A stretch of DNA of 64,000 nucleotides from JAADHI01 sp964451325 (GCA_964451325.1 CAYVHO010000006.1:124001-188000), one strand, 5' to 3'; shown: positions 8,497-17,842, counted from the stretch's first letter. Notes: generated from the sequence alone by a model not told the origin. Numbers and translations are program-made.

Positions 8497-10082
8497 GTTT
8501 GTTTTTTAAATCGTTGCAGATAGGCTTCATGCACTTTTTTGGAGTGAAAGTCGCAGTCTGTTTTGAGTTGAACTTCAGGGCTTCCGTGTCCTGATTCTGA
8601 ATAACCCAGTCGGATGGCAAGTGCTGCCATTTCGTTTTGGGTGTTGGGCAAAAGGTGGGTCTGATGGTCGTTTAACATTTGTAATTTATTTTCTAAATTT
8701 CTAAGAAAGAGATAGGATTTTTTGAGATTTGATGCCGTTTCTTTTGTTAAAAGAGACTGTTTTGCAAGATTTTTTAAGAGTCCCATTGTTCCCTGTTCAC
8801 GCATTGCGATGTCTGTTTTCCCGTGTTTGAGTTGTAAGGTTTGCACGATGAATTCTATTTCACGAATACCACCAAAACCGCGTTTTACATCCAATTTGGA
8901 CTCTTTGCGAATGGCGACAATTTCATCAATTTTATTTTTAAAATCCCAAATATCTTGAACCTCTTTTTCCCCACAGGGTTTTTCGTAGATAAAGGGGATG
9001 ATCATTTGGAGAAAGGCTTGACCCAATGATCTATCGCCTGAAATCGCACGGGCGCGCAGCAAGACCATGCGTTCCCAAGTCGCCCCGCGTTGTTGATAAT
9101 AACGACGATAACTTTCAAGTGTTTGTGCGATGCGTCCCATTTCTCCTTCGGGTCTGAGACGTAAATCCACACGGTAAACGTAACCCTCGGCGGTCGAGGT
9201 GCTGAGGGCTGAGGTGACGTCTTTTGCAAGGCGTTCGTAATATTCGGAATGAGGAATGCTATCTTGTTTTACCCTTGTTTTCGTGAGGCCTGCGCTTTTT
9301 TCATACACATAAATCAAATCAACATCCGAACTGAAATTGAGCTCACGACTGCCCAGCTTGCCTAAAGCGATAATGGTGAAACCAGAACGCAGACCTTTTT
9401 TTTGATCCTGTGGCTTACTGACATCAGGTCGTCCATATTTAAGGCGCAGTGCCGCTTCACAAATTTTTTGGGCGGCTTCAATTAAGACATCCGCCAAGTT
9501 TGTGACTTCTTTCAAGGTTTGCTGAACGCTTGCCGTTTGAATCAAATCCCGCACGCCAATCCTAAGGATTTCTTTGCGTTTGAAAATTCTGAGGATCTCC
9601 AATTGCCACATTTTATTTTTTGAAACACGCAGGGCGACCTGAAGTTCTTTTTTGAGACCGATTTTTGTTTTGGGTTTTTCGAGGGTCGTGATATCAAAAA
9701 CCCAATAAAAATACTCTGGATTTCGGATCAGAATATCTGAAAGAAAGGGGCTGCCGCCAAAAATTTTCACAGAACGAAAGAGGGTCGGTATAGACTCGTT
9801 TAAATAAGAAAGCAGGCCGGTTTTGCTGAAGGCCGTTTGTGTAAAACGCTCAAAGTTGTTTAAGGCTAAATCTGGGTCGGGGGATTCAGAAAATGCTTCG
9901 AGGGCTGCTTTTAGGATATTTGAAAACAGGGCGCGGTCTCTGGGTGCTTTTGAGATGCACTGTAGATTGAGATCGGCCTTTTTTGTGTCTCGAAATCCAT
10001 AGGGCTGGAGCAGGCTTTCTATGGCCTGTTTTGAAAGCTCGGGTGCGAGCAGTAGATCTTGTATCTTGAGTTGGACTTGCAT
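8493..10082 (-). CDS. GlnE half-protein, adenylyl-removase-like domain
   Basis: A 529-residue protein equivalent to only the N-terminal half of glutamine synthetase adenylyltransferase/adenylyl-removase (about 950 residues in E. coli). The nucleotidyltransferase motif ALGKLGSRELNFSSDVDLIY (residues 239-258) carries Asp253 and Asp255. It continues with YRVDLRLRPEG (303-313) and TWERMVLLRARAISGD. The NFSSD and WER..LLRAR wording matches the removase (AR) domain of GlnE rather than the transferase (AT) domain. An HD-like GlnE helical bundle (GGIREIEFIVQTLQLKHG) follows. It is divergent from the AT-like gene at 10155 with 72 bases between them, and translationally coupled to priA. Expected role: removal of AMP from glutamine synthetase, but a stand-alone half has not been shown here to be active. 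Confidence 0.85.
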   Translation of the reverse strand: MQVQLKIQDLLLAPELSKQAIESLLQPYGFRDTKKADLNLQCISKAPRDRALFSNILKAALEAFSESPDPDLALNNFERFTQTAFSKTGLLSYLNESIPTLFRSVKIFGGSPFLSDILIRNPEYFYWVFDITTLEKPKTKIGLKKELQVALRVSKNKMWQLEILRIFKRKEILRIGVRDLIQTASVQQTLKEVTNLADVLIEAAQKICEAALRLKYGRPDVSKPQDQKKGLRSGFTIIALGKLGSRELNFSSDVDLIYVYEKSAGLTKTRVKQDSIPHSEYYERLAKDVTSALSTSTAEGYVYRVDLRLRPEGEMGRIAQTLESYRRYYQQRGATWERMVLLRARAISGDRSLGQAFLQMIIPFIYEKPCGEKEVQDIWDFKNKIDEIVAIRKESKLDVKRGFGGIREIEFIVQTLQLKHGKTDIAMREQGTMGLLKNLAKQSLLTKETASNLKKSYLFLRNLENKLQMLNDHQTHLLPNTQNEMAALAIRLGYSESGHGSPEVQLKTDCDFHSKKVHEAYLQRFKKQT

Positions 10083-10154
10083 TAGTTATCAGTGGCATGA
10101 TACTTGGGGTTCATCGCCCGAAATTATACAAGTTGAGTTCAGGAAGTGCAATTT

Positions 10155-12362
10155 ATGAACAAAAACGCCTTATTTAAAGCGATCAAAAAAAGAGCCCTGG
10201 GTTTTGAGGATGCGGAGATTCGAGCGCTCTTGGGCAAGATGGATCGCGACTATCTCTCCTGCTGTGAGGTTTCGGAGGTGGCGACCCATATTGAGTTGTC
10301 TCAGGTTTTGAGCCAAAAAAATCCACTACAAGTGTGTGTGTCAACGGAGGGTTCAGGCCATTTTAGGATCGGTGTCATTGCCTACGATTATTTTTATGCC
10401 TTTTCGATTATCTGCGGTCTGATTTCTGCCTTTGCTTTGAATATTGAGGGCGGCAGCGTGCAGACCCTTTCAATCGCAGGGGGGCGTAAAAAAATACTGG
10501 ATCTTTTCCATGTGCGGGTTTTGGGGGAATCTTGTTTTGATGCAGAAAAACAGGCGGACTTTAAGCGTGTTTTAGCACATTTAATGGCGCTGCTGGAAAA
10601 GGGTGATTTTAAGGCTGCACGTGCAAATGTGAACAAGCGGCTTGTTGCGCATATTGCGAAAACAGGGGGGAATGTTTTGCAGGGAGATCTCTCTTTTCAA
10701 GGTTTATTATTTCCCATTGAGATCCATTTTGAAAACAGTCGCTCTCCGCAATGGACGATCCTTGATATTTATGGAAAGGATACACCCGCCTTTCTCTACG
10801 CTTTCTCAAATGCCCTTGCAATGCGAAATATCTATATTCATAAAATCAAAATTACACATGAGGGCGCACAGATTCACGACAGGCTTTATATTTCCAAACG
10901 TCATGGGAAAAAGATTGAAAAAACCGCTGATCAGCAAGCCTTACAAGTTGCCGCAGTATTGATCAAGCAGTTTATCCATTTTTTACCACTTGCCCCAGAC
11001 CCCATGATGGCGATGACCCATTTTGATCAATTTTTGGACAAGATCCTGGAGACGGGACAATCGCGATCCCTCATCGGTTTTTTGCAGCAGAAAGAGACCC
11101 TGCACTTGCTGGCTCGATTTTTTGGAACCAGTAATTTTTTATGGGAGGAACTATTACGGGTTCGTTTTGACACGCTCTTTCCAATTTTAGAACGGTATAA
11201 ATCGCAAGTTTTGCTCACGGGACAGCCGCAGATGCGTCGCGCATTGCAAAGACGTTTACGTGCAGTGCGTGTGTTTGAAGAAAAACGAAGGGTGCTGAAT
11301 AATTACAAAGACGAAGAGATGTTTCGGATTGATTTGCGCCATCTGCATGAAGCCCGTGGCAACCTGAATGCGTTTTCAGAGGCTTTGAGCGACTTGGCTG
11401 AGGTGATTGTATCGGAAACTTATCGTATTTGCGACACTCACTTAAAGGAGAGATACGGCACCCCGCGTCTTAAAAATGGCAAAACTATTCCCTTCGCTAT
11501 TTTTGGTCTGGGGAAGTTGGGTGGGCGGGAGCTGGGTTATGCTTCAGACATCGAGTTGCTTTTTGTCTATGCTGAACAAGGAAGAACAGAAGGCCCTGAA
11601 GTCATTGACGCGCGTTTTTATTTTGAAAAACTCTGCCAGGAAATGACACGTTTTATTGACGCCAGACAGGCGGGAATTTTTGAGGTCGATACCCGCCTGA
11701 GGCCTTATGGGGTATCGGGGCCCTTGGCGACTTCTTTTCAACAATTCAAGCGCTATTATTCCGCGCAGGGACAGGCTGCGCCCTTTGAACGTCAGGCCTT
11801 GATCAAACTACGCAGGATTTCAGGGAGTCGTGCTTTGGGTCACTTCTGTGAGTTGGCGCGTGATGATTTTGTTTATAGTGGAGCACCTTGGGATATGGCT
11901 GTGGCCCTTGATTTGCGACAGCAGCAAATGGCAGAGCTGGTTCCAAAAGCACGTGTTAATATCAAATACAGCCAGGGGGGAATTGTTGACATTGAGTATC
12001 TTGTACAATATCTCCAGTTAGGCCATGGAAAACGCATCCCCGCACTGCATACGGAGAATACCTTCAAGGCTTTGCGTCTTCTGGTAAAACACCAGGTTTT
12101 GTCGGATGCGACGGGAAAATCCCTGCAAAAGAGTTATCTTTTTTTGAGAACCTTGATTGATGCGATGCGTATGGTACGTGGTAATGCGCGAGATTTGCTC
12201 CTACCCGACCCTGATACGGAGGAATTCACTTTTTTAGCCCGTCGCATGGCTTATGCAAAAAAAGACTGGCGCGCGGGAAGTCGGCGACTTTCTGAGGAGA
12301 TTTCAATCAGAATGGCGGAAGCGCATCAGCAGTACATGGCGCTGACTTCGTCATCCCAGTAA
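10155..12362 (+). CDS. ACT-ACT-GlnE fusion, adenylyltransferase-like half
   Basis: A 735-residue protein from ATG 10155 (AGGAAG lies 9 bases upstream; a GTG at 10146 abuts that site and is less likely). The first 270 residues contain two ACT-like sensor folds. The second (WTILDIYGKDTPAFLYAF ... KITHEGAQIHDRLYIS) closely follows the ACT pattern of the PII uridylyltransferase GlnD. The rest is a GlnE catalytic unit: FGLGKLGGRELGYASDIELL, EVDTRLRPYGVSGPLATS and ERQALIKLR. This wording matches the adenylyltransferase domain, but the usual SDxDL reads SDIEL, replacing the second metal-binding Asp with Glu (residue 467). ACT domains bind amino acids, so direct glutamine sensing is a reasonable inference. 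Its 3' end overlaps exoD by 12 bases, convergent. Confidence 0.85.
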   Translation: MNKNALFKAIKKRALGFEDAEIRALLGKMDRDYLSCCEVSEVATHIELSQVLSQKNPLQVCVSTEGSGHFRIGVIAYDYFYAFSIICGLISAFALNIEGGSVQTLSIAGGRKKILDLFHVRVLGESCFDAEKQADFKRVLAHLMALLEKGDFKAARANVNKRLVAHIAKTGGNVLQGDLSFQGLLFPIEIHFENSRSPQWTILDIYGKDTPAFLYAFSNALAMRNIYIHKIKITHEGAQIHDRLYISKRHGKKIEKTADQQALQVAAVLIKQFIHFLPLAPDPMMAMTHFDQFLDKILETGQSRSLIGFLQQKETLHLLARFFGTSNFLWEELLRVRFDTLFPILERYKSQVLLTGQPQMRRALQRRLRAVRVFEEKRRVLNNYKDEEMFRIDLRHLHEARGNLNAFSEALSDLAEVIVSETYRICDTHLKERYGTPRLKNGKTIPFAIFGLGKLGGRELGYASDIELLFVYAEQGRTEGPEVIDARFYFEKLCQEMTRFIDARQAGIFEVDTRLRPYGVSGPLATSFQQFKRYYSAQGQAAPFERQALIKLRRISGSRALGHFCELARDDFVYSGAPWDMAVALDLRQQQMAELVPKARVNIKYSQGGIVDIEYLVQYLQLGHGKRIPALHTENTFKALRLLVKHQVLSDATGKSLQKSYLFLRTLIDAMRMVRGNARDLLLPDPDTEEFTFLARRMAYAKKDWRAGSRRLSEEISIRMAEAHQQYMALTSSSQ

Positions 12363-12977
12363 AACAGATTTGATGGTTTCTTTGATCAAATCGACGCCTT
12401 CCGGCCCAAATATCACGATAACACTGACCAGCATAATCACCCATCCCGTGCCGATAATCGCCCCGGCCAGGACCGAAAGCCCGTCGCGCATGACGACCCC
12501 AATTGCCATTAACACAATTCCGAATGAAGGCACGGTATTGGTGAGTGGGACGGGGAAGAGCACCGAGAAGGCCATTAAAAAACCAAGTAAGCCAATGATT
12601 TTTAAGGCGATGCCACGGGTCATAAATTCTAACCTGGGTTTAATGAGGACTTCCAAACGGATCATCCACGGCATGGAGACCTTGATCATTTTTTTTAAAG
12701 TCGTACTCGATATGGTGCGGCGTTTAATTTTTTCCGGGAGCCAGATCGTCTGTCGTCCCATGATTTGTTGAAAGGTCAGTAATAACATCGGAAAGGCAAT
12801 GATCATATTGATACCAAGGCCAGGTAAAGGCAAAGCGGCGGGTAAAGCAAGAAAGAAGAGGAAAAAACCAAAACCACGTTCGTGAAAGGTTTCCAGGAGT
12901 TGTGTGACCGAGATCTCGGGATCTTTCAGCTCAGATTCGAGTTCACGCAGGAGTTGGGAGAGGGATCTTGGATTCAT
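12351..12977 (-). CDS. exoD: ExoD-family membrane protein
   Basis: About 208 residues from the ATG at 12977 (MNPRSLSQLLRELE). The N-terminal amphipathic stretch is followed by FGFFLFFLALPAALPLPGLG, the hallmark of the ExoD family, and two to three further hydrophobic segments near IIGLLGFLMAFSVLFPVPL and the C-terminus. ExoD homologues are linked to exopolysaccharide production and alkaline tolerance, mechanism unknown. The frame is open further upstream to 13061, but the preceding 28 residues are unlike the family. A TTTACG-17-TACACT promoter-like pair ends 9 bases before the ATG, favouring this start and perhaps a leaderless mRNA. Confidence 0.85.
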   Translation of the reverse strand: MNPRSLSQLLRELESELKDPEISVTQLLETFHERGFGFFLFFLALPAALPLPGLGINMIIAFPMLLLTFQQIMGRQTIWLPEKIKRRTISSTTLKKMIKVSMPWMIRLEVLIKPRLEFMTRGIALKIIGLLGFLMAFSVLFPVPLTNTVPSFGIVLMAIGVVMRDGLSVLAGAIIGTGWVIMLVSVIVIFGPEGVDLIKETIKSVLLG

Positions 12978-13148
12978 CGCGCTTACAGTGTAAATAATTT
13001 TGGGGTATTCGTAAAGTTTTCTCCATCTCGTGCTCAGGCTAATTCGCAAAAAATATGTCAAGAAAGTGCGTTTACAAGAGCGGGGAGGATACGGTAAAGT
13101 GACTTGCGTCAGATCAACTCAAATTCTATTGTAGGTGAGAACAAAAGC

Positions 13149-13460
13149 ATGATGGATGTGAACTGTAAATTTTTTGTCGGACAATTGATTCACCACCGAC
13201 TTTTTAACTATCGCGGGGTTGTGGTGGACGTGGATCCTGATTTTCAGGGCACAGCGGAATGGTACGATGCTGTTGCCCGTTCTCAGCCCCCTAAGGATGA
13301 ACCTTGGTATCATGTCTTGGTGGATGGTCGGGAAGAGATGACTTATGTGTCCGAGCAAAACCTGGAGGAGGATGATTCCCAGGCCAGTATTCGGCATCCC
13401 TTGATTTCCCACTTTTTTACGCAGTTTGATCAGGGAAAATACGAAAGAATGATGAGCTGA
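13149..13460 (+). CDS. hspQ: HspQ / YccV-like heat-shock protein, hemimethylated-DNA-binding family
   Basis: A small protein of about 103 residues whose core FFVGQLIHHRLFNYRGVVVD, DPDFQGTAEWYDAV and PWYHVLVDGREEMTYVSEQNL is the YccV/HspQ fold. In E. coli HspQ is a specificity-enhancing factor for Lon protease and binds hemimethylated DNA at oriC. The start is set at ATG 13149 (AGGTGAG about 10 bases upstream) rather than the TTG at 13104, because family members start close to the conserved core. A tail of about 15 residues after the core is slightly long. Located 53 bases before cysK on the same strand. Confidence 0.9.
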   Translation: MMDVNCKFFVGQLIHHRLFNYRGVVVDVDPDFQGTAEWYDAVARSQPPKDEPWYHVLVDGREEMTYVSEQNLEEDDSQASIRHPLISHFFTQFDQGKYERMMS

Positions 13461-13513
13461 AAAAACGTGAATCAATCCTGAGTGGGCAAAATGGCGAGAG
13501 GTGAAGAGGAGCA

Positions 13514-14515
13514 ATGAGCGCATTGAAGAGCATCCTGGATTTAATTGGAAACACCCCGCTGATCCGTCTCAAAGGTCCATCGGAATTGACGGGCTGTGAA
13601 ATACTCGGTAAAGCCGAGTTTTTAAATCCAGGTGGTTCTATTAAAGATCGCACGGCCTTGGGCATTATCCGTGATGCCGAAAAAAATGGCACCCTCAAGA
13701 AGGGTGGCACCATCGTTGAAGGCACGGCAGGAAATACAGGGATCGGTTTATCACTCATCGCCAAAATTCTGGGTTATAAAACACTGATTGTCATTCCTGA
13801 TACACAAAGCGAAGAAAAATATGAGGCGTTGCGTCTTTATGGGGCCGAACTTAAACTGGTGCCAGAGGCTGCTTATTCGACACCCCATCATTTTGTGAAA
13901 ATCGCGGGCCGTCTTGCAGAAGAGATGAATGAGAAAGAAAACGGTTCTGCAATGTGGGCCAGACAGTTTGATAATATTGCCAATCGCGATTTTCATCGCG
14001 AAACCACCGGAGCTGAAATCTGGGCGCAGACAGGGGGTAAAATTGATGCCTTTAACTGCGCTGTGGGCACAGGTGGGACTTTGGCCGGTGTTGGCTTAGC
14101 GCTTAAACAGCGCAATAAGAATATAAAAATCGCGCTGACGGATCCCATGGGTGCGGCGCTTTATCATTATTACAAAGACGGGGAACTCCGCTCGGAGGGG
14201 GATTCCATTGCCGAAGGCATCGGACAAGGCCGCGTTACAGACAATCTCATTGACGCACCGATTGATGAGGCCTTTCAAATTCCAGATGAAGAAGCGCTTC
14301 CTGTTATTTTTGATTTAATGCATAAGGAAGGTCTTTGTCTGGGCGGTTCTTCAGGCATCAATGTTGCCGGTGCCATCCGTCTTGCAAAACAACTGGGCCC
14401 CGGTCATACCATTGTGACCATTTTGGCCGATCACGGCACACGCTATCAGAAGCGTCTATTTAATCCGACTTTTTTACGTGAGCAAGGACTCCCTGTCCCT
14501 TCTTGGTTGGACTAA
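13514..14515 (+). CDS. cysK: Cysteine synthase (O-acetylserine sulfhydrylase)
   Basis: A 333-residue PLP enzyme that makes L-cysteine from O-acetylserine and sulfide. The PLP Schiff-base lysine is Lys44 in NPGGSIKDR; TAGNTG (71-76) is the substrate loop, GTGGTLAG binds the PLP phosphate, and GGSSGINVAGA lies near the C-terminus. It starts at ATG 13514 behind AGAGGAG. Compared with E. coli CysK it carries a C-terminal extension FNPTFLREQGLPVPSWLD, as in the alphaproteobacterial/CysK2-like subgroup. Sulfide assimilation fits with the sulfide-type Thi4 at 25.4 kb. Confidence 0.93.
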   Translation: MSALKSILDLIGNTPLIRLKGPSELTGCEILGKAEFLNPGGSIKDRTALGIIRDAEKNGTLKKGGTIVEGTAGNTGIGLSLIAKILGYKTLIVIPDTQSEEKYEALRLYGAELKLVPEAAYSTPHHFVKIAGRLAEEMNEKENGSAMWARQFDNIANRDFHRETTGAEIWAQTGGKIDAFNCAVGTGGTLAGVGLALKQRNKNIKIALTDPMGAALYHYYKDGELRSEGDSIAEGIGQGRVTDNLIDAPIDEAFQIPDEEALPVIFDLMHKEGLCLGGSSGINVAGAIRLAKQLGPGHTIVTILADHGTRYQKRLFNPTFLREQGLPVPSWLD

Positions 14516-14530
14516 GTCGGACAGCCCGTT

Positions 14531-15022
14531 CTAAGATGAAAAAATTGTAAAAATTAAAATAATGGCCGTTGTGGCAATACTGAGACCCATCAGCACTAAA
14601 CCTTGATCCACTTTGGGTCTATCCTGCCAGTTTGAGGGGTAGAGTGCTTTGTTGGGGATGTGTTGCCCGACTTCAAAAAATCCAAACCCTTCTTCTAGGG
14701 TGATGAGTTGCAACTTGGCTTTTTCGTGACGTGATTTTTCCTGGATGATTTGGTAAATCAATAAAATAGCCGATAGGATGACTGCTGCCGCTGTCGCAAA
14801 ACGTATCCCTAATTCTGCTGTGATTTTGTCCGGAAAAAAGAAAAATACAAAGATGAGCGTGAGATAAAAGAGGGTCCCGATGCGTGCAATATGTGCCATG
14901 GCGGCGCGACGGCGGTAGACCTCTTCTTTGAAAATAGGATAAAGCAGTCTCAGGGTTTCGAGTGATGTCATCCCCGATTTTGCCTCGCGGACTTTTTTAT
15001 TTTCGGGTTTTTCGAAAGACAT
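14531..15022 (-). CDS. Small membrane protein of unknown function
   Basis: A 163-residue protein with three predicted membrane segments: IGTLFYLTLIFVFFFFP (about 48-64), FATAAAVILSAILLIYQII (about 75-93), and GLVLMGLSIATTAIILIFTIF at the C-terminus, preceded by a charged cytoplasmic N-terminus. The region between the second and third segments (QEKSRHEKAKLQLITLEEGFGFF) is likely a soluble loop. No family recognised; comparable small membrane proteins are common near polysaccharide or envelope genes. It is convergent with cysK (15 bases) and follows selO on the same strand (58 bases). Confidence 0.7.
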   Translation of the reverse strand: MSFEKPENKKVREAKSGMTSLETLRLLYPIFKEEVYRRRAAMAHIARIGTLFYLTLIFVFFFFPDKITAELGIRFATAAAVILSAILLIYQIIQEKSRHEKAKLQLITLEEGFGFFEVGQHIPNKALYPSNWQDRPKVDQGLVLMGLSIATTAIILIFTIFSS

Positions 15023-15080
15023 GCTGCATCCATTCTATCGTAATTTTTAAAGAAAAAGGATGGTTCTTGATCCACACGTT

Positions 15081-16700
15081 TTATGAGCTGCACGAAAGCA
15101 TGGAACAGCCCGCACGTGTGCGCGCCCAATCAGGGCGTTTTTCCGCGTAGTGCTCTTTTCCTGTTTGTGTCTCGTAGGGTTTACGCAGCACATCAAGCAA
15201 GTCACTCACCATCGCATGATCCCCTGCTTCGGACTTATCGATGGCCAGTTGCGCCAGGTAGTTTCTAAAGACATACTGGGGATTAACCGCATTCATTTTT
15301 TTTCGACGTGCTTCATTTGTTAATCCATCTGTTTTAAGTCGCAAGAGGTATTGCCGTATCCAATCTGCAATTTGGGTTTTGTGGGCATCGCTTAAATTTT
15401 GTGGGGTGTAATAGGCGGCTAAGAGGGGAGCGATGAGGCGGTCATTTGAGACCGCGTTCAGTGATTCAGAGCCGATGTCCAGATTTGCGAGATTGCGATA
15501 AAAAAGCGTCATGTCTGTTTCGGTGAGCTGCAAAATGGAGAGCAGTTCTGAAAGCAAAGCTTTGTCCGTCTGTGTTTCAAATTGTGCCAGGCCCAATTTC
15601 TCTGCCATCATATTTTGCCATTTGCATTCGTAATGCTCTGAAAAATCATTCAAGATACCTTCAAGTGATTCTTTTTCCTCAATCAAAGGATAAATGGCAT
15701 AAGCCAGTTGCAGGAGATTCCACTGGGCGATTTGAGCCTGATGGCTAAAACGATAACGACGACCCTGTGCATCTGTTGTATTGGGGGTCCAGTTCGGATC
15801 ATAATTTTCAAGCCATCCGTAGGGGCCGTAATCAATGGTGAGTCCTAAAATAGACATGTTGTCTGTATTCATGACCCCGTGTACAAATCCAATGCGCATC
15901 CAGTGCACGACCATTGTCGCGGTCAGATCAGAGACTTCTTGAAACCAGGCCAAGTAGCTTTCTTTTGAGGGTTTGCCCAGGTGGGGAAAATCGGTCAGCA
16001 GGGTGTAATCCACAAACTGTTTTAGAAGCGCAATTTCTCCTCGGGCAGACAAAATTTGAAAATGTCCAAAACGGGTAAATGAAGGGGCGACGCGGCAAAC
16101 AATTGCGCCCGGCTCCTTTTTGGAATGCCCATCGTAAAACATATCTCGCAAGACCAACTCCCCCGTTGAGATCAAGCTCAAAGCCCGTGTCGTGGGTACG
16201 CCGAGATGAAACATGGCTTCACTGCAAAGAAACTCCCGGATGGAGGAGCGCAAGACTGCCAAACCATCGGCGCTGCGTGAATAGGGGGTGGGGCCTGCAC
16301 CTTTAAGCTGTAAGGCCCAGCGTTCATTCTTTTGATTCAGCACTTCTCCCAGATTGATGGCGCGTCCGTCGCCCAATTGTCCGGCCCAGTTGCCAAATTG
16401 GTGACCGCCATAACAGGTGGCATAAGGTTTCATGCCGGATAAAAGTTGATTGCCAGAGAAGATCTTTGTAAAAATGTCGGATTCGCAGTTTTTGGGGGTG
16501 AGCCCCAGGGTTTCGGCCATTTCTCGTGAGTAGGCGACTAAGCTCGGTTGAGCCACCTTTGTTGGTTCAAGATGTGAATAGAGGGCGCCCGTGACCTCAC
16601 GACGATAATTCTGGGACTCAGGGTCAGCGGGAAGCTCTCGGATAAATCGGTTGTCAAAATGAAGTGTCTCAAGTCCCTTGTTTTGATTCGGGGGATTCAT
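15081..16700 (-). CDS. selO: SelO / YdiU protein AMPylase (pseudokinase fold)
   Basis: A 539-residue member of the SelO family, which transfers AMP from ATP to hydroxyl side chains of redox proteins. Signature stretches are FIRELPADPESQNYRREV at the N-terminus, CYGGHQFGNWAGQLGDGRA, LQLKGAGPTPYSRSADG, REFLCSEAMFHLGVPTTRAL and GVMNTDNMSILGLTIDYGPYG. The last carries the Asn and Asp residues that bind Mg-ATP. The C-terminus ends in a Cys pair (GCSMLSCSS), corresponding to the redox or selenocysteine position of eukaryotic SelO; here both are ordinary Cys codons. Full length. Divergent from prmA. Confidence 0.95.
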   Translation of the reverse strand: MNPPNQNKGLETLHFDNRFIRELPADPESQNYRREVTGALYSHLEPTKVAQPSLVAYSREMAETLGLTPKNCESDIFTKIFSGNQLLSGMKPYATCYGGHQFGNWAGQLGDGRAINLGEVLNQKNERWALQLKGAGPTPYSRSADGLAVLRSSIREFLCSEAMFHLGVPTTRALSLISTGELVLRDMFYDGHSKKEPGAIVCRVAPSFTRFGHFQILSARGEIALLKQFVDYTLLTDFPHLGKPSKESYLAWFQEVSDLTATMVVHWMRIGFVHGVMNTDNMSILGLTIDYGPYGWLENYDPNWTPNTTDAQGRRYRFSHQAQIAQWNLLQLAYAIYPLIEEKESLEGILNDFSEHYECKWQNMMAEKLGLAQFETQTDKALLSELLSILQLTETDMTLFYRNLANLDIGSESLNAVSNDRLIAPLLAAYYTPQNLSDAHKTQIADWIRQYLLRLKTDGLTNEARRKKMNAVNPQYVFRNYLAQLAIDKSEAGDHAMVSDLLDVLRKPYETQTGKEHYAEKRPDWARTRAGCSMLSCSS

Positions 16701-16822
16701 TTTTGTCTTAATCTCCTCATTGGGATCTAAAAAATAAGTCTTTCAAGATATTTATTGTTATTATAGTGCAGCAGATCTTGCGAGATCTTTTTTTCTTTCA
16801 GTCTTGGGAAATCTTTCGTGAA

Positions 16823-17698
16823 ATGGTAGATAACAGCGCGATTTTTTGGCATAAAATTACAATTCTCATTCCCGTAGATTACGAATTACCCGTGTCAAAA
16901 CTACTGCTCAAGCTTGCGCCTCAGGGCATTTGGCCCGAAGCGGAAGGGGTGGATCGGCTGAGAGTGAATGCCTTTTTACCCGGATCCATTTCTCAGCTTG
17001 AGATTGAAGATGCGCTGAAAAAGGCCCTTGTTGTTTTAATGCCCTCAGTGTCGTATCAGATTATTGTCGTACGCGTGCAGGAAGAGGTTTGGCAGACCGC
17101 GTGGCAACGCCATTCCGTGCCGATTCAAACGATTGGCAAGACCTTAGAAATTATTCCACCCTGGGAAAAGAAAAGGCTTGTTGTCTCAAATCGCCGTGTG
17201 ATTTGTCTTAGCCCCGGCATGGCTTTTGGCACAGGCACACACGCTACGACACACAACTGTCTTCTTTTTTTAGAAAACTTGATTGAAAATGGACTAGAAG
17301 GCCCCATGCTGGATGTCGGTACAGGCAGTGGTATTTTGGCCATTGCCGCTGCAAAGTTAGGCCTTCAGCGGATTACCGCCACTGAAATAGACCCTGTTGC
17401 CTTGCGTATTGCCAAAAAAAATGCGAGCGAAAATCGCGTCATTTCAAAAATAAATTTTCGAGCATCGATTCCGATAGGAAGACGATATGCCTGTGTCGTC
17501 GCAAATTTGACTACATCGGTACTCCTTGAATTACATGAGGTTTTGTTTCAGGCCGTTTTGCCAGGCGGGACACTGATTTTATCGGGCATGATGAAAGAAG
17601 GCCATGAAATCGTGCTTGATGTTTATCAAGTCTCTTTTTTTCTGCTTGAGCGAAGAGAAAAAGAAGGTTGGGTCACGCTTTTGATGAAAAGAAAATAA
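16823..17698 (+). CDS. prmA: Ribosomal protein L11 methyltransferase
   Basis: A class I SAM methyltransferase of the PrmA family, trimethylating L11. The N-terminal substrate-recognition domain ends near VWQTAWQRHSVPI; SPGMAFGTGTHATTHNCL is the PrmA signature loop; MLDVGTGSGILAIAAAKLG is the SAM-binding glycine motif, followed by ATEIDPVAL and CVVANLTTSVL (the NLxxxVL substrate motif). Translation is placed at ATG 16823 because the family core begins just after it; a GTG at 16766 is in frame but lies beside a possible -10 region. The downstream esterase gene is separated by a hairpin. Confidence 0.9.
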   Translation: MVDNSAIFWHKITILIPVDYELPVSKLLLKLAPQGIWPEAEGVDRLRVNAFLPGSISQLEIEDALKKALVVLMPSVSYQIIVVRVQEEVWQTAWQRHSVPIQTIGKTLEIIPPWEKKRLVVSNRRVICLSPGMAFGTGTHATTHNCLLFLENLIENGLEGPMLDVGTGSGILAIAAAKLGLQRITATEIDPVALRIAKKNASENRVISKINFRASIPIGRRYACVVANLTTSVLLELHEVLFQAVLPGGTLILSGMMKEGHEIVLDVYQVSFFLLERREKEGWVTLLMKRK

Positions 17699-17780
17699 GC
17701 CTGCCTTTACCGTCTCAATCTCCATGTATTCCCGACGAACACCTTGACCATAATGATTCATCTGCTAAGGTTTTATAGCG

Positions 17781-17807
17781 AAAAATGACCCAATATACGT
17801 CATTTTT
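17781..17807. terminator. AT-rich hairpin between prmA and the esterase gene
   Basis: AAAAATGAC (17781-17789) and GTCATTTTT (17799-17807) are exact inverted repeats with a 9-base loop. The terminal T-run suits a weak Rho-independent terminator for prmA, and the symmetry is bidirectional. It could equally be an operator for the downstream gene. Confidence 0.45.
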
Positions 17808-17842
17808 CTGTGATCCATCCTTCAGTCGTCCATTAGGTGATC

